Shown: positions 16,626-25,921, counted from the stretch's first letter. The stretch: 64,000 bases of DNA from Dokdonella_A sp963758365 (GCA_963758365.1 CAVWVB010000001.1:2914001-2978000); one strand, 5' to 3'. Notes: a model not told the origin generated them from the letters alone. Numbers and translations: made by a program.

Positions 16626-19064
16626 ATGCACCCTTCACAAGATCCGGCAGACCAGGCGACCGAACTTCAGGCGCAAATCGCGACCGAACCCGCAAGCGCG
16701 ACACTCGAGCCGGGCACCTTGCTGGGTCCCTACGTGATTCGCCGCCTGCTCGGCGAGGGCGGCATGGGACGCGTGTACCTCGCCGAACAGACCCGCCCGG
16801 TGCGCCGCGAGGTCGCACTCAAGCTGATCCGCGAGCAGGTCTCCGGTCCGCTCGCGCGCGCTTATTTCGATGTCGAGCGACAGGCGCTGGCGCAGATGCA
16901 ACATCCGGCGATCGCGCAGGTGTTCGATGCGGGCACCACCGACGAGGGGCATCCCTACCTCGCGATGGAAGTCGTCGAGGGCAAGCCGATCACCCGCTTC
17001 TGCCGCGAGGAGAAGCTGCAAAGGGATGCACGCCTGGCGCTGTTCGCGCGCGTTTGCCATGGCGTCCAGCACGCGCACCAGAAGGGCATCATCCACCGCG
17101 ACCTGAAACCGGCCAACGTACTGGTGCGGCGCATCGACGAGGAACCGGCGCCGAAAATCATCGACTTCGGCATCGCGATCGGCCGCGACGCGGGCGGCTC
17201 CGCAGTGCAAACCGACAAGGTCGATCGCGCGGGCACCGCGATCTACATGAGTCCGGAACAGGCAGGAAGCCGGCATCGCGACATCGACATCCGCAGTGAC
17301 GTGTATTCGCTCGGAGTCATGCTCTACGAAGTCCTTACCGATGCCGACGCGATGAGCGTGACTTCGGTCGATCGCGAATCGATAGGGCATCACTCGACCC
17401 GCGCGCCGCACCAGACCCTGCTCGCCGTGATCGACAGTGATGCGCACATCGCCGCGGACATGCAGGTGCCCGATGCCCTGCTGCTCGCGGCGCGCAGCCT
17501 GCCGGCCGAATTGCGCGCGATCCTGCGCAAGGCACTCGCGACCGAGCGCGCCGACCGCTACGACTCGGCTGCGGCACTCGCAGACGACCTCGAACGATTT
17601 CGCGAGCGACGACCGGTCACGGCGCTGCCGCACACGCGCCTGTACCTCGCGCGCACGTTCGTTGCCCGGCACCGGGTCGGACTGGCCGCCGCCGCCCTGG
17701 CCGCCGCGGCCATGCTCACGGGTACCGGGCTTGCGCTGCACGGCCTCGAGCGGGCAAAGCAGTCCGCTGCGCTGGCCCAGGTCGAGGCCACGAAGGCCGC
17801 GCGCGTCGCCGACTTCGTACGCGGCATGCTCGCGGGTATCGATCCGGACCGCGCGCAGGGCATGGATCGCAGCCTGATGCGGCTGGTTCTGGATTCGGCC
17901 GCCGAACGCGCCGGCCGCGAGCTGCGCGATCAGCCCGAAGTGCGCGCATCGATCGAACGCACGATCGCAGACAGCTACGCGTCACTCGGGGAACTCGATC
18001 TGGCCGGGGCCCACTACGACGCCGCGCTGGCCGCCGCGACGGCAGCACACGTGGCCCCGGCCGTGCGCGCGCGCATCGCGATCCGTGCTGCCCAGAACAT
18101 CGACAACCAGGGTCATGCGGACGACGCCGTCGCTGCGGCCCGCAAGGCATTCGCACTCGTGACCGCGCTGCCGCCGGACGATCGCGACCGGCTGTACGTC
18201 GAATCCAGTCTTGCCGGACTCGAAAGCGATGCCGGCCAGCTCGAGTCCTCGCGCGAGCGGTTCCTGCGCGTTCTCGCGCGGCAGCGCCGCACGCTCGGCG
18301 ACGACGACAAGGAGACGCTCGACAGCGTCGAGGGCCTGGCGATCGTGGATTCCAACCTCGCGCGCTTCGACGAGTCGCGTCCGCTCTATGAGGAACTGAT
18401 CGCACACCAGCGCGCGCGCTACGGCGACGAGCACTCGGCGACCCTGAGGGCGATCAACGGCCTGGCCGTTCTCGAACTCGAACAGAAACACTACGCAGCA
18501 GCCGAGAAACTGCTCGCACCGCAATTGCCGATCTACGAGCGCGTCTTCGGGGCGGACCATCCGCAGACCCTGCGCCTGATCAGCAATCTCGGCGGCGCGA
18601 TCCGCCAGCAGGGACGCAACGAGGAAGCGCGCCCCTATTACGAACGCGCACTCGCGCTTTCGACGAAGCTGGGCGGCCCGACCACGCCGACCAGCGTGAT
18701 CGCCGAGTCGAACCTTTCGCTGCTGCTGCGCGATGCGGGCGAACTGGCCGAAGCGGAACGCCATGCACGAGCGGCCGCGAAGAATGCCGACATCGCGTTC
18801 GGCGACAACCCGGTGCGCGCGATCATGTATCGCGAGCTGGCAACGATCCTGATTCGCGAGCAGCGCTACGCCGAGGCCGAAAAGCAGCTCGATCGCGCCT
18901 GGAACGTCCTCTCCGCGGCCAAGGGCTACGGTCCGCAGCATCCGCGCAGCCAGGACATCGTCGACAGTTACCTCGAACTCTACGCGGCCTGGCAAAAGCC
19001 CGAACGCGAAGCGATCTGGCGCGCACGCAAGAGCGCGGTCGCGTCGACCGACGGCTCGCGCTAG
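16626..19064 (+). CDS. Transmembrane Ser/Thr protein kinase with TPR domain
   Basis: An 812-residue Hanks-type kinase. The cytoplasmic kinase domain covers about 35-310: glycine loop GEGGMG (43-48), catalytic lysine in EVALKLI (K66), HRDLKPANVLV near 157, DFG near 180, and GTAIYMSPEQAG. All key residues are present, so it should be active. One transmembrane helix lies near 350-372. About 430 further residues form TPR-like helical repeats with the A-x-x-Y and G-x-x-D-E-A patterns, presumably outside the membrane. The ATG at 16626 has AAGGA at good spacing; upstream in-frame sequence is arginine-rich and not kinase. It is divergent from the FHA-GGDEF gene, a candidate target. Confidence 0.92.
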   Translation: MHPSQDPADQATELQAQIATEPASATLEPGTLLGPYVIRRLLGEGGMGRVYLAEQTRPVRREVALKLIREQVSGPLARAYFDVERQALAQMQHPAIAQVFDAGTTDEGHPYLAMEVVEGKPITRFCREEKLQRDARLALFARVCHGVQHAHQKGIIHRDLKPANVLVRRIDEEPAPKIIDFGIAIGRDAGGSAVQTDKVDRAGTAIYMSPEQAGSRHRDIDIRSDVYSLGVMLYEVLTDADAMSVTSVDRESIGHHSTRAPHQTLLAVIDSDAHIAADMQVPDALLLAARSLPAELRAILRKALATERADRYDSAAALADDLERFRERRPVTALPHTRLYLARTFVARHRVGLAAAALAAAAMLTGTGLALHGLERAKQSAALAQVEATKAARVADFVRGMLAGIDPDRAQGMDRSLMRLVLDSAAERAGRELRDQPEVRASIERTIADSYASLGELDLAGAHYDAALAAATAAHVAPAVRARIAIRAAQNIDNQGHADDAVAAARKAFALVTALPPDDRDRLYVESSLAGLESDAGQLESSRERFLRVLARQRRTLGDDDKETLDSVEGLAIVDSNLARFDESRPLYEELIAHQRARYGDEHSATLRAINGLAVLELEQKHYAAAEKLLAPQLPIYERVFGADHPQTLRLISNLGGAIRQQGRNEEARPYYERALALSTKLGGPTTPTSVIAESNLSLLLRDAGELAEAERHARAAAKNADIAFGDNPVRAIMYRELATILIREQRYAEAEKQLDRAWNVLSAAKGYGPQHPRSQDIVDSYLELYAAWQKPEREAIWRARKSAVASTDGSR

Positions 19065-19167
19065 GCGGGTCGATGCATGCGGGCGAGGCGGCGTCGTGCG
19101 GTCGACGCGCTGCGCCCCTTCGGCATCCCGGCCCTTCGACCGGGTTCCGGCGCGATCCGGGCGCGAG

Positions 19168-19929
19168 CTAGCGAACGATGCGGACGAGTTCGAGATGCCG
19201 GCCGTCCGCGAGCCGCACGTCCAGGCTCGACTCGAGAGTCGCCAGCGAACGGACGCGCGAACACAATGCGCCGGCACGACGTTCGAGGTCGCCACTGCGC
19301 TTCGCGACCATGCGGTCGATGTTCTTCTCGATGCCGTCCGCGCGCGCTTCCAGGTCGGCGGCAGCCCGCTCGTCGCCGCTGAGCGCGACGCTGACCGCGC
19401 GGGCCGCGATCGTGCCGGTGATTTCACCCACCAGGCTGCCGACCGCGCTGTCGACGAGACGGTCGATATCGGCGTCGCTCCAGTTGGAGAAGCTGTCGCG
19501 GGCATCGATCTGGTGATTGAGTTCGCGCGCGGTGCGCGCCATGCGCCGCGCACTCGCGCGTGCCGCGTCGCCGTCCCGGGCGAACGCCGCAGAAACCTGG
19601 GCGACGGCTTCGAACGCTATCGCGATCGCTTCATGCGCGATCGCCTTGAACTCGGGTAGCACGGCGCGGACGCCCTCCTCGATGTTGCGAAGGCGTTCGC
19701 GATCCGCGCCTGCGACGTCGATCGCGTGGCCGTCGACCAGCAGCGAGCCGTCCGCAATGACGACAACCGCCGGGGCGCCGGCCTTGCGCGCGAACACGAG
19801 CCGGTCGGGTTCGACCTTGAGCGAATAATCGCTGTGCAGGCTGCAGCCGTCATTGCGGACATCGATGCCCGCGTGGGCGAGTGAAGTCCCGAACAGGGCC
19901 AGTGCGAATGCAACGGTCAGATGTCTCAT
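19168..19929 (-). CDS. DUF2884 (YggN-like) exported protein, copy B
   Basis: A 253-residue periplasmic protein of unknown function. A signal peptide (about 1-20, ending AHA) is followed by a short strand-rich part (DRLVFARKAG, DGSLLVDGHAIDV) and an Ala/Arg-rich helical part. It matches the layout of copy A at 4710-5459, including the 'phi-LVDG/RVDG' strand and the IKTIAAHAVDIA/FKAIAHEAIAIA helix. GAGGGAGAG precedes the ATG. It stands alone between the kinase and a membrane protein gene. Confidence 0.75.
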   Translation of the reverse strand: MRHLTVAFALALFGTSLAHAGIDVRNDGCSLHSDYSLKVEPDRLVFARKAGAPAVVVIADGSLLVDGHAIDVAGADRERLRNIEEGVRAVLPEFKAIAHEAIAIAFEAVAQVSAAFARDGDAARASARRMARTARELNHQIDARDSFSNWSDADIDRLVDSAVGSLVGEITGTIAARAVSVALSGDERAAADLEARADGIEKNIDRMVAKRSGDLERRAGALCSRVRSLATLESSLDVRLADGRHLELVRIVR

Positions 19930-20140
19930 GGCTCTCCCTCGAAGCGCTGCGCTTCGAGCCGAGCATCACGCATGGATTCAAACGGCGCGTGTGCCGGGCG
20001 TTGGGTGACAGACGGCACGGTGCCGAACGTCATGCCCGCGCGCGGCGCGGGAGCCGCGCTTTGACGAAATCGGTCGACGGCGGCGCGGACACCCCGAGCC
20101 GACGCGGCCGCAGCGCGCGGACGGCGCGCCGACCGCGCGT

Positions 20141-20713
20141 TCAGAACGAGCGCGTGCGCCGCGGCTTGATCAGCATCGACATGGCGATGCCGGCCAGCAG
20201 CCAGCCCCCGAACTGATCGGCAAGATCGCCGATCAGGAACGGGGTCGCGAATCCGTACCAGGTCCACTGCGAAACCGAAATCGACAGCCAGGCAGCGACG
20301 CCGATCGCGGCCATCGAGAGTACGCGACGACCGACCCCGCCGCTGAGTTGCACGAGAATCAGCGCGCCGAAAAACGCGGCGAGAACATTGGAAACGAATT
20401 CGCTGACCAGCTGGCGCGGCGTCATCGCCTCTCCTCCGTTCGGCTTGTAGACCAGCAATCCCGAGGGACCCGTGGCGAGCCTCCGGCTCCATTCCTTCTG
20501 CTGGTCGGGCGGGGCCTTTCCGCTCATGTCGGTCCACGGGAAGAAATACATGCCGGGTTCGGTGATGTTGCCGGCGAACGCGGACAGCACCGTCGCTTCG
20601 TTCGGAATCGGCTTGAACGCCTCACGCTCGAACGGCAGGACCATATGCGCTATTGCACCCCAGACGAACATCAGCAACCCGCCGAGTATTGCGGCCAGAA
20701 CGATGCGCACCAT
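20141..20713 (-). CDS. Four-helix membrane protein, unknown
   Basis: A 190-residue integral membrane protein, no family recognised. A first helix (about 3-24) precedes a roughly 85-residue soluble part with the striking string FFPWTDMSGKAPPDQQ. Three more hydrophobic segments (about 108-127, 132-152, 160-184) follow and the end is basic (KPRRTRSF). GGGAG precedes the ATG by 8 bases, deciding the start against a longer frame. Same strand as the M48 protease gene, whose stop is 168 bases upstream of this start. Confidence 0.65.
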   Translation of the reverse strand: MVRIVLAAILGGLLMFVWGAIAHMVLPFEREAFKPIPNEATVLSAFAGNITEPGMYFFPWTDMSGKAPPDQQKEWSRRLATGPSGLLVYKPNGGEAMTPRQLVSEFVSNVLAAFFGALILVQLSGGVGRRVLSMAAIGVAAWLSISVSQWTWYGFATPFLIGDLADQFGGWLLAGIAMSMLIKPRRTRSF

Positions 20714-20881
20714 GTCGTTGACTCCCGTTGCGGGCAGGCCCGCTGGCAGAAAGTGGAAGGGTCGTGCCCGGCGATCACCCCGGCGCCGGTCGAGCAACGC
20801 GCTGCGTCCGGGCAGTCGACGGTGCGCGTGCGGTCCTCATCATACGCGCGCGGACGGAATCGATCCGATCCGCGCGGCCGG

Positions 20882-22231
20882 CTATCTCGCGCGGGCCGGC
20901 GCCGGCAGCGGCGCATTCGCAGTCGCGTTGTCCTGATTCTCCTTGAGCCAGACCATCGAGGCATGCACGCGCTGCCAGCCACTGGGATGGTCGTAGAACA
21001 GGATCTCCTCGAGCGCGCCGGGCTTGATCTTGCGGTAGGTCGACAGGCGCATCGCGGCCATCGCGAAGCCGTTCGGTTCGCGCGCCGCATCCAGTCCGAA
21101 CGCGTCGGCTTCGGCCTCGGCCTGGCGAATGATCGAATTGAGCAGCGGCGTCGCGACGAAGAAGAACAGCGACAGGATCGCGACGGCCAGCGGCAATGCA
21201 GCCGGGTCGGTGCGGTCGCGCAGCCCCCAGCGCCTGCCCCAGCGTGCGAGCGACGCATCGAACAGACGGTTGACGACCCAGAATCCGAGCACGATGACGA
21301 GGCCCAGATACACGGTCAGGCGCAAGCCGTGATTGAGCACGTAATGCCCCATCTCGTGACCCATGACCGCCTTGATCTCGGGCAGCGAGGTCTTTTCGAG
21401 CAGGTTGTCGTTCAATGCGACACGCGTGGTGCCGAGGAACCCGGACACGTTCGCGCTGATCCGCGTGGTCTGACGCGAAGCATCGAATTCGACGACATTG
21501 TCGGTCGGGATCTGATTGGCGCGCGCGAGCGACAGGATTGCCTCGCGCACCGGACCGGCCCGCAGCGGCTTGTAGTCGTTGAACAGCGGGTCCACGAACA
21601 CCGGCGCCAGCATCATCATGAAGAGAATCAGCACGAACGCGCCACCGCCGGCCCAGATCCACCAGCGCGTGCCGGCGCGGCGAACCGCCGCATAGAGCAG
21701 CGCGATCACCGGCGCACCGATGAGCAGCATCACGATCAGGCCCTTGAGCTGGTCGCCGAACCAGCCCGCGAAATCCTGGGTCGCCAGACCATACTGATGT
21801 TCGCGCACGAAACCCTCGTAGACTGCCAGAGGCAGGCCGAGCACGAAGCCGATCAGCAACCAGAGAAGCGCATAGACCAGGGTCTGCAGCCAGGGCCGCC
21901 GGCTGACCCGCTCGGCGAGGTCGCGCAGGCGCCGCGACAGGCCGGTATAGAGGAAGATCGCGGCCACCAGCAGGCCGTACAACAGGCCCCACAGCTGCAG
22001 CCAGTATCCGCCTTCGAAGTACGCGTCGGACGACGCACGCTGCGCGGGCGAAAGCAGATCGAGATAGGCCTGGCTCGCGCGCTCGACGTCGAAGTCCGGA
22101 CCGGGTCGGGCCGCATCGGGAATCTGCAGGCCCGGCGGCAGGTCACGCGGGGCGGTGGTGTCGGCATGCGCGGCCAGGCTCGCGGTCAGCAAGACGACTA
22201 CGACAAACAAACCACGCAGGAATCCACGCAT
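20882..22231 (-). CDS. M48-family membrane zinc metalloprotease (Ste24/CAAX protease-like)
   Basis: A 449-residue inner-membrane endopeptidase. It has an N-terminal signal-like helix, several transmembrane segments (about 75-95, 115-135, 165-190, 195-215, 305-330, 345-365), the zinc motif HEMGH near residue 292 and the third ligand in EAEADAFGL. Length and the SANVSGFLGTTRVALNDNLL segment match Ste24-type rather than the shorter HtpX. Likely role: breakdown of misfolded membrane proteins or periplasmic lipoproteins, as known for relatives. A strong GGGGAGGGG site precedes the ATG. All catalytic residues are present. Confidence 0.9.
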   Translation of the reverse strand: MRGFLRGLFVVVVLLTASLAAHADTTAPRDLPPGLQIPDAARPGPDFDVERASQAYLDLLSPAQRASSDAYFEGGYWLQLWGLLYGLLVAAIFLYTGLSRRLRDLAERVSRRPWLQTLVYALLWLLIGFVLGLPLAVYEGFVREHQYGLATQDFAGWFGDQLKGLIVMLLIGAPVIALLYAAVRRAGTRWWIWAGGGAFVLILFMMMLAPVFVDPLFNDYKPLRAGPVREAILSLARANQIPTDNVVEFDASRQTTRISANVSGFLGTTRVALNDNLLEKTSLPEIKAVMGHEMGHYVLNHGLRLTVYLGLVIVLGFWVVNRLFDASLARWGRRWGLRDRTDPAALPLAVAILSLFFFVATPLLNSIIRQAEAEADAFGLDAAREPNGFAMAAMRLSTYRKIKPGALEEILFYDHPSGWQRVHASMVWLKENQDNATANAPLPAPARAR

Positions 22232-22362
22232 GCACGTCCCCTCCCCGGTTTCGCCGATCAGGCGATCCGGGAAGGGTCAGGCATCCCATGCTCCGCGTCA
22301 ATGGCTACGACGACGCGGGCCGAAAAGCGGATGCGGCCGGCGCTACGCGTGCGCAGGATGCA

Positions 22363-22830
22363 CTACTTGCGGATTTGTCCGGTCTTGCTGATCGTGAAGG
22401 CGCCCACGCTGATACCGAGATCGACGCCCTCGCCGGCACCGGCCAGTGCGAGCGATACGGTGCCCTTGGTCAGCACCTGGGCGGTGCCGGACTTGATGGC
22501 TCCGGCGCTCGCATCGCCCTGCGCGTAGGTACCGAGCACGTCGTTGATGTTGCGCACGTCGGTGAAGCGTCCGGTGCCATTGTCGATGTGCGACTTGCCA
22601 ACGGTCAGACCGCCGCCCTTGGCCTCGATCTTGACCGGCATCGATTCGCCGTTCTCGCAATGCACCATGCCGGTGCCTTCGGCGTGCTTGTAGATCAGCG
22701 ACCAGCCGGTCAGGGAAAACTTCAGCTTGCAATCGAGCTCAGCCGACGCGGCGCTGGCCTGGCGCGGAATGGCGCCAAGCACCGCGATTGCGAGAGCTGC
22801 ACCGACCACCGGAAGATATGCCTGTCTCAT
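22363..22830 (-). CDS. Conserved exported protein with two cysteines, unknown
   Basis: A 155-residue periplasmic protein. A signal peptide (about 1-27, ending ASA) is followed by a glycine-rich, all-beta-looking mature part. It has one cysteine in ELDCKLKF and one in MVHCENGE, possibly a disulfide. The segment KGGGLTVGKSHIDNGTGRF and the later LTKGTVSLALAGAGEG look like conserved features of a small exported family whose function I do not know. GAGGAGG lies before the ATG. It stands alone between the M48 protease and the DNA glycosylase. Confidence 0.65.
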   Translation of the reverse strand: MRQAYLPVVGAALAIAVLGAIPRQASAASAELDCKLKFSLTGWSLIYKHAEGTGMVHCENGESMPVKIEAKGGGLTVGKSHIDNGTGRFTDVRNINDVLGTYAQGDASAGAIKSGTAQVLTKGTVSLALAGAGEGVDLGISVGAFTISKTGQIRK

Positions 22831-22902
22831 TGCCGAGCCTCCTCTGTTGAGTGAGACGGAAGTCTCCTTGGAGCAAGCTGAACGGGGCGGGACTGTGACG
22901 TA

Positions 22903-23472
22903 TCAGGCCGTCGTTTGCGACCAGTCCCTGAGCGCGCGCCAGCGTTCGAAGCGGACGGCACGCGGTATCGCCGCATTCGCAGGACTCGTCGAGGGCAATG
23001 CGAGCACTTCCACGCGTCGCCCCGCGACATTGAGCAGCGGCGCGATGCGACGCTCGAACACCTGGCGGGCGCGGGCGCCGTTCAACGCGAGTGCGACGAT
23101 CGTCGGATGCGCGACGAGCAGCGCCGGGATGTCGTTCGCTACCTCGCTCGCCGCGCGGATGCTGCTGTCGAGGCTGCCCGAACGCTCGCAGCGTTCGAGC
23201 ACATCCCAGATGCCGACACGTTGTGCATGCAGGCGCGCGATGCGTTCCGCGTACGGGAGCTCCGGCCCGGCGCCATAGAGCAGGCCCATGAACGGCCAGA
23301 ACAGGTTCTGCGGATGCGCGTACGACTGTCGCATCGCCAGCGAGCGCACGCTCGGTGCGGTGCCGAGCACGAGTACGCGGCAGCCCGGGCCGATCTGCGG
23401 CGGAAAACTTGCGACGCGCGCGTGCGCGCCGCTGCCGTCAGCGTGCCGCCGCTTTTTTTCTGAGTCCGGCAA
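22903..23472 (-). CDS. Hypoxanthine-DNA glycosylase (UDG family 6)
   Basis: A 189-residue base-excision enzyme that removes deaminated adenine (hypoxanthine). It has the family-6 marks: LVLGTAPSVRSL near residue 35, YAHPQNLFWPFMG, and the late LPSTSPANAA. The only start codon before the conserved core is a TTG at 23472, which overlaps the peroxiredoxin gene by 35 bases and has no strong ribosome-binding site, so translation may depend on the upstream gene. Function call is from motifs; the exact start is uncertain. Confidence 0.85.
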   Translation of the reverse strand: MPDSEKKRRHADGSGAHARVASFPPQIGPGCRVLVLGTAPSVRSLAMRQSYAHPQNLFWPFMGLLYGAGPELPYAERIARLHAQRVGIWDVLERCERSGSLDSSIRAASEVANDIPALLVAHPTIVALALNGARARQVFERRIAPLLNVAGRRVEVLALPSTSPANAAIPRAVRFERWRALRDWSQTTA

Positions 23473-23992
23473 GATCGGCGAGCACCTGTTTGGAATTCTG
23501 CTTCGGATCGACGTTTTCGTAATGCTTGACCACGACTCCCGCGGGGTCGATCAGGAATGTCTCGCGACGCGCGTAGCTCACGCCGGCCGCGGAATGCAGG
23601 ACGCCATAGCGCGTCGCGACCGAATGATCGGCATCGGAAAGCAGCGCGAACGGCACATGATACTTCGCGGCGAATTCGGCATGCGACTTCACGTCGTCGA
23701 GACTGACTCCGAACACGTCGGCGCCGGCCTTGCGCAGCGCGATGATGTCGTCGCGGAACGTGCACACTTCGGTCGTGCACCCGGGCGTGAAATCCTTGGG
23801 GTAGAAGTAGAGGACGGTCCAGTGACCGCGCTGTTCCTCGAGCGTGTGCCACTTGCCGTGCTGGTCCTGCAGCCGAAATCCGGGGGCGGGCGCGCCGACG
23901 GCCGCCACTTCCCGGCTATCGGATTCGACAGCCCGCGCCGAAAACGCGCTCATGCCCAGCAACAGGCATGCGGCGAACAGGATGGATTTCAT
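23438..23992 (-). CDS. Exported thioredoxin-dependent peroxiredoxin (Bcp/PrxQ type)
   Basis: A 184-residue peroxidase that reduces hydroperoxides. A signal peptide (about 1-21, ending ARA) marks a periplasmic form, unlike cytosolic E. coli Bcp. The thioredoxin fold carries FYPKDFTPGCTTEVCTFRD, with peroxidatic Cys72 and resolving Cys77 five residues later as in PrxQ. The ATG at 23992 starts the signal peptide; upstream frame continues only as unrelated sequence. Its 3' end overlaps the start of the hypoxanthine-DNA glycosylase gene, making a likely two-gene transcript. Confidence 0.9.
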   Translation of the reverse strand: MKSILFAACLLLGMSAFSARAVESDSREVAAVGAPAPGFRLQDQHGKWHTLEEQRGHWTVLYFYPKDFTPGCTTEVCTFRDDIIALRKAGADVFGVSLDDVKSHAEFAAKYHVPFALLSDADHSVATRYGVLHSAAGVSYARRETFLIDPAGVVVKHYENVDPKQNSKQVLADLAGLRKKAAAR

Positions 23993-24115
23993 CGACGCGC
24001 TCCTCGGGACGGCACGGACCCAGTGTACGCGGCGCGCTCGCGGCCGCGGCCATTTGCGCACACGCCGTTCAGGCGCGAGCATGCATGGTGTGACCAGACG
24101 CGGCGGCGAGACGCC

Positions 24116-24337
24116 ATGATGGTACTCAAGCATCTCTACCATGCGCGCGGTGGCGACGGAAAGGACTATGAGGTCCATGTCTACGTCGAACCGGCCAGCC
24201 ACGAGAACGCGCATATCGAAAAACTGGTCAAGGTGTGTCTTGCCGACGGCGGCGAGTTGCGCGTGCTCGCCAAGGGGCACTACGAGATCGTCGCCAGCGG
24301 CGTGAAAATCGAGGCGCACGATCCCGAAGCCGTGTGA
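24116..24337 (+). CDS. Small protein of 73 residues, unknown
   Basis: A short soluble protein with a balanced, gene-like composition: an initial MVLKHLYHARG, a beta-strand-like DYEVHVYVEPAS, and an alternating C-terminal part (GGELRVLAKGHYEIVASGVKIEAH). No family recognised. Two adjacent ATGs (24116, 24119) could serve. It is divergent from the peroxiredoxin gene and alone on its strand. Coding is supported by composition and by lack of any overlapping gene, but not by homology. Confidence 0.5.
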   Translation: MMVLKHLYHARGGDGKDYEVHVYVEPASHENAHIEKLVKVCLADGGELRVLAKGHYEIVASGVKIEAHDPEAV

Positions 24338-24552
24338 CCTGCGCGGCAGGCCGATGTGTCGCAAGCTGCTCGCGAGCGGCCCGCGACGGCAGTGCGTGTC
24401 GCGGTGATGCGTTTGCCGACCGCAACACGCGCAATCCGAGCTGCGGGAGCCGATTCATGCCCGCCGGGTCGCGCGCCAGGCGGTGCTCCACTGCGGCAAT
24501 CGCGAGGCGGCCGATGCGCGGCCGTCGCGGGTGCGGATAACGGCCCCGCGGC

Positions 24553-25281
24553 CTATTTCCTGGCCGCGAGAGCGGGCCATTTGGCAGGATCGAAACCGCC
24601 GACCTCGAAGATCAGGGTGCGCGGACCCTTGTCCTTCTCGATCACGTCGATCTGGATCTTCTGCGCCTTCTGCATGCGCGCGAGGAACGCCTTGTCATCC
24701 TTGATGAACATGGCCGGTTCGCCGCTCTTGGGAAGATAGGCCTTGATCTTCTGCGGCTCGTCGTCGAAACGCACGCTAAGGCTGCAGGTGCCACGGCACT
24801 CGAATCCCTTGCCGTCCCGATACAGGTAGACGCTCTGACCCCAGGCCGAGTGCCGGCGCAGCACGAGGCGCACACGATCGCTGGCAGCTACATCGCTGCT
24901 GTAGATCGACGCGCTGTTCTGGTCGCCGCCCGACTCCTTGCCGGACTGATAGATCCACAGGCGCTCGAGACGGCGCCGCGCGGTCAGCTCGGTCGCCTTC
25001 GTGCGCGTTTCGGCGAGCGTCGCCGCGACCTCCTTCGCCGCGCTCGACGCCGGATACTTGTCGACGATCTCCTGGCCGATCGGCGCCGCGAGTTCCCAGG
25101 ATTGCTGCTCGCGCAGCGTGCGATACAACGCGAGTTCCTTGTCCGCCTGGACCTCGCCGGCGCTGGCGGCCGCAGCGGCCTGCTGCCCGGCAGGCGGCGC
25201 CTGCGACTGCGAGCAGGCCGCGAGCAGCCCCGCGAGGACAACGAACGCGACGCTTGGGACGGCACGATTCAGGATCGGCAT
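24553..25281 (-). CDS. Exported lipoprotein, unknown
   Basis: A 242-residue lipoprotein. The signal sequence ends in the lipobox LLAAC (Cys23), followed by a low-complexity Gln/Ala/Pro stretch. A helical part (about 48-110) rich in Glu, Lys and Arg comes next, then a beta-rich C-terminal part (VRLVLRRHSAWGQSVYLY, CRGTCSLSV) with two close cysteines that may pair. No family recognised. The start ATG at 25281 is fixed by the signal peptide. The DUF4124 gene upstream on the same strand ends 85 bases before it. Confidence 0.7.
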   Translation of the reverse strand: MPILNRAVPSVAFVVLAGLLAACSQSQAPPAGQQAAAAASAGEVQADKELALYRTLREQQSWELAAPIGQEIVDKYPASSAAKEVAATLAETRTKATELTARRRLERLWIYQSGKESGGDQNSASIYSSDVAASDRVRLVLRRHSAWGQSVYLYRDGKGFECRGTCSLSVRFDDEPQKIKAYLPKSGEPAMFIKDDKAFLARMQKAQKIQIDVIEKDKGPRTLIFEVGGFDPAKWPALAARK

Positions 25282-25366
25282 CGGATCACTCCCGGCTGCG
25301 ACGACGCGCCATCCTACCGCGCATGCGCGCAGTTCGCCGCAACCGGAAGACGATCCGGCGATCCGC

Positions 25367-25921
25367 TCAGAAATGCCGGCAGGGATCGCGTCCCGCGTTG
25401 CGGTCGTAGGTCGATACGCGCTCGTCGCGTTCGCGGCCGCTGCGGCCGATCGAACCGGCTGCGGCGAGAGCCCGGCAGACTTCGCTGCGCGGTTTCCTGG
25501 TCGCCGAAACACGTACCGATCCCGCCGCGCCGCCATTTCGCGCGCCGCGACGGGCCGAATCGGTCCGCACCGATCCCGGACAACCGGAGTGCCGATAAAA
25601 CACCTCGCCGTTGTCGGCGCGGCATTCCCAGGAGACGCGTTCGCTCGCGCGCGTGGGCGGTCGCGCGACGCGCGTGCGGCGCGCCGGTGTGGACGATGCG
25701 GTCGCGTACGCGGGCGACGGCCGCAGCGGCGGCGGCGCGGCCGGTTCGATTCGCGTCTGCTCCATTGCACGTGCGCAGGCGTGATCCTGGTAGGCGGTCC
25801 GTCCCTGCGCATCGCGACAGCGGTAGATTTCGTGCGCGGACGCTGCAGCGGCCGGCCCCGGCATCAGCGCGAGGACGAGCAGGGCGGTGCTGCCGAATGT
25901 CCAGACCGAACGTGTCCGCAT
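25367..25921 (-). CDS. DUF4124-domain exported protein
   Basis: A 184-residue secreted protein. Signal peptide about 1-27. The mature start EIYRCRDAQGRTAYQDHAC is the usual DUF4124 opening. A second, similar unit (WECRADNGEVFYRHSGCPG) occurs after a proline/arginine-rich linker, so two copies are present, each with a cysteine pair. Function unknown. GGAGGGCGG precedes the ATG. The C-terminal third is arginine-rich and may be poorly structured. It is divergent from dinB. Confidence 0.75.
   Translation of the reverse strand: MRTRSVWTFGSTALLVLALMPGPAAAASAHEIYRCRDAQGRTAYQDHACARAMEQTRIEPAAPPPLRPSPAYATASSTPARRTRVARPPTRASERVSWECRADNGEVFYRHSGCPGSVRTDSARRGARNGGAAGSVRVSATRKPRSEVCRALAAAGSIGRSGRERDERVSTYDRNAGRDPCRHF

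Noticed and set aside
20348..22528. Long plus-strand open frame of over 700 codons opposite the M48 protease and its neighbours
   Set aside because: Translation is Arg/Gln/Glu-rich without domains and runs antisense to real genes; high GC content keeps such frames open.
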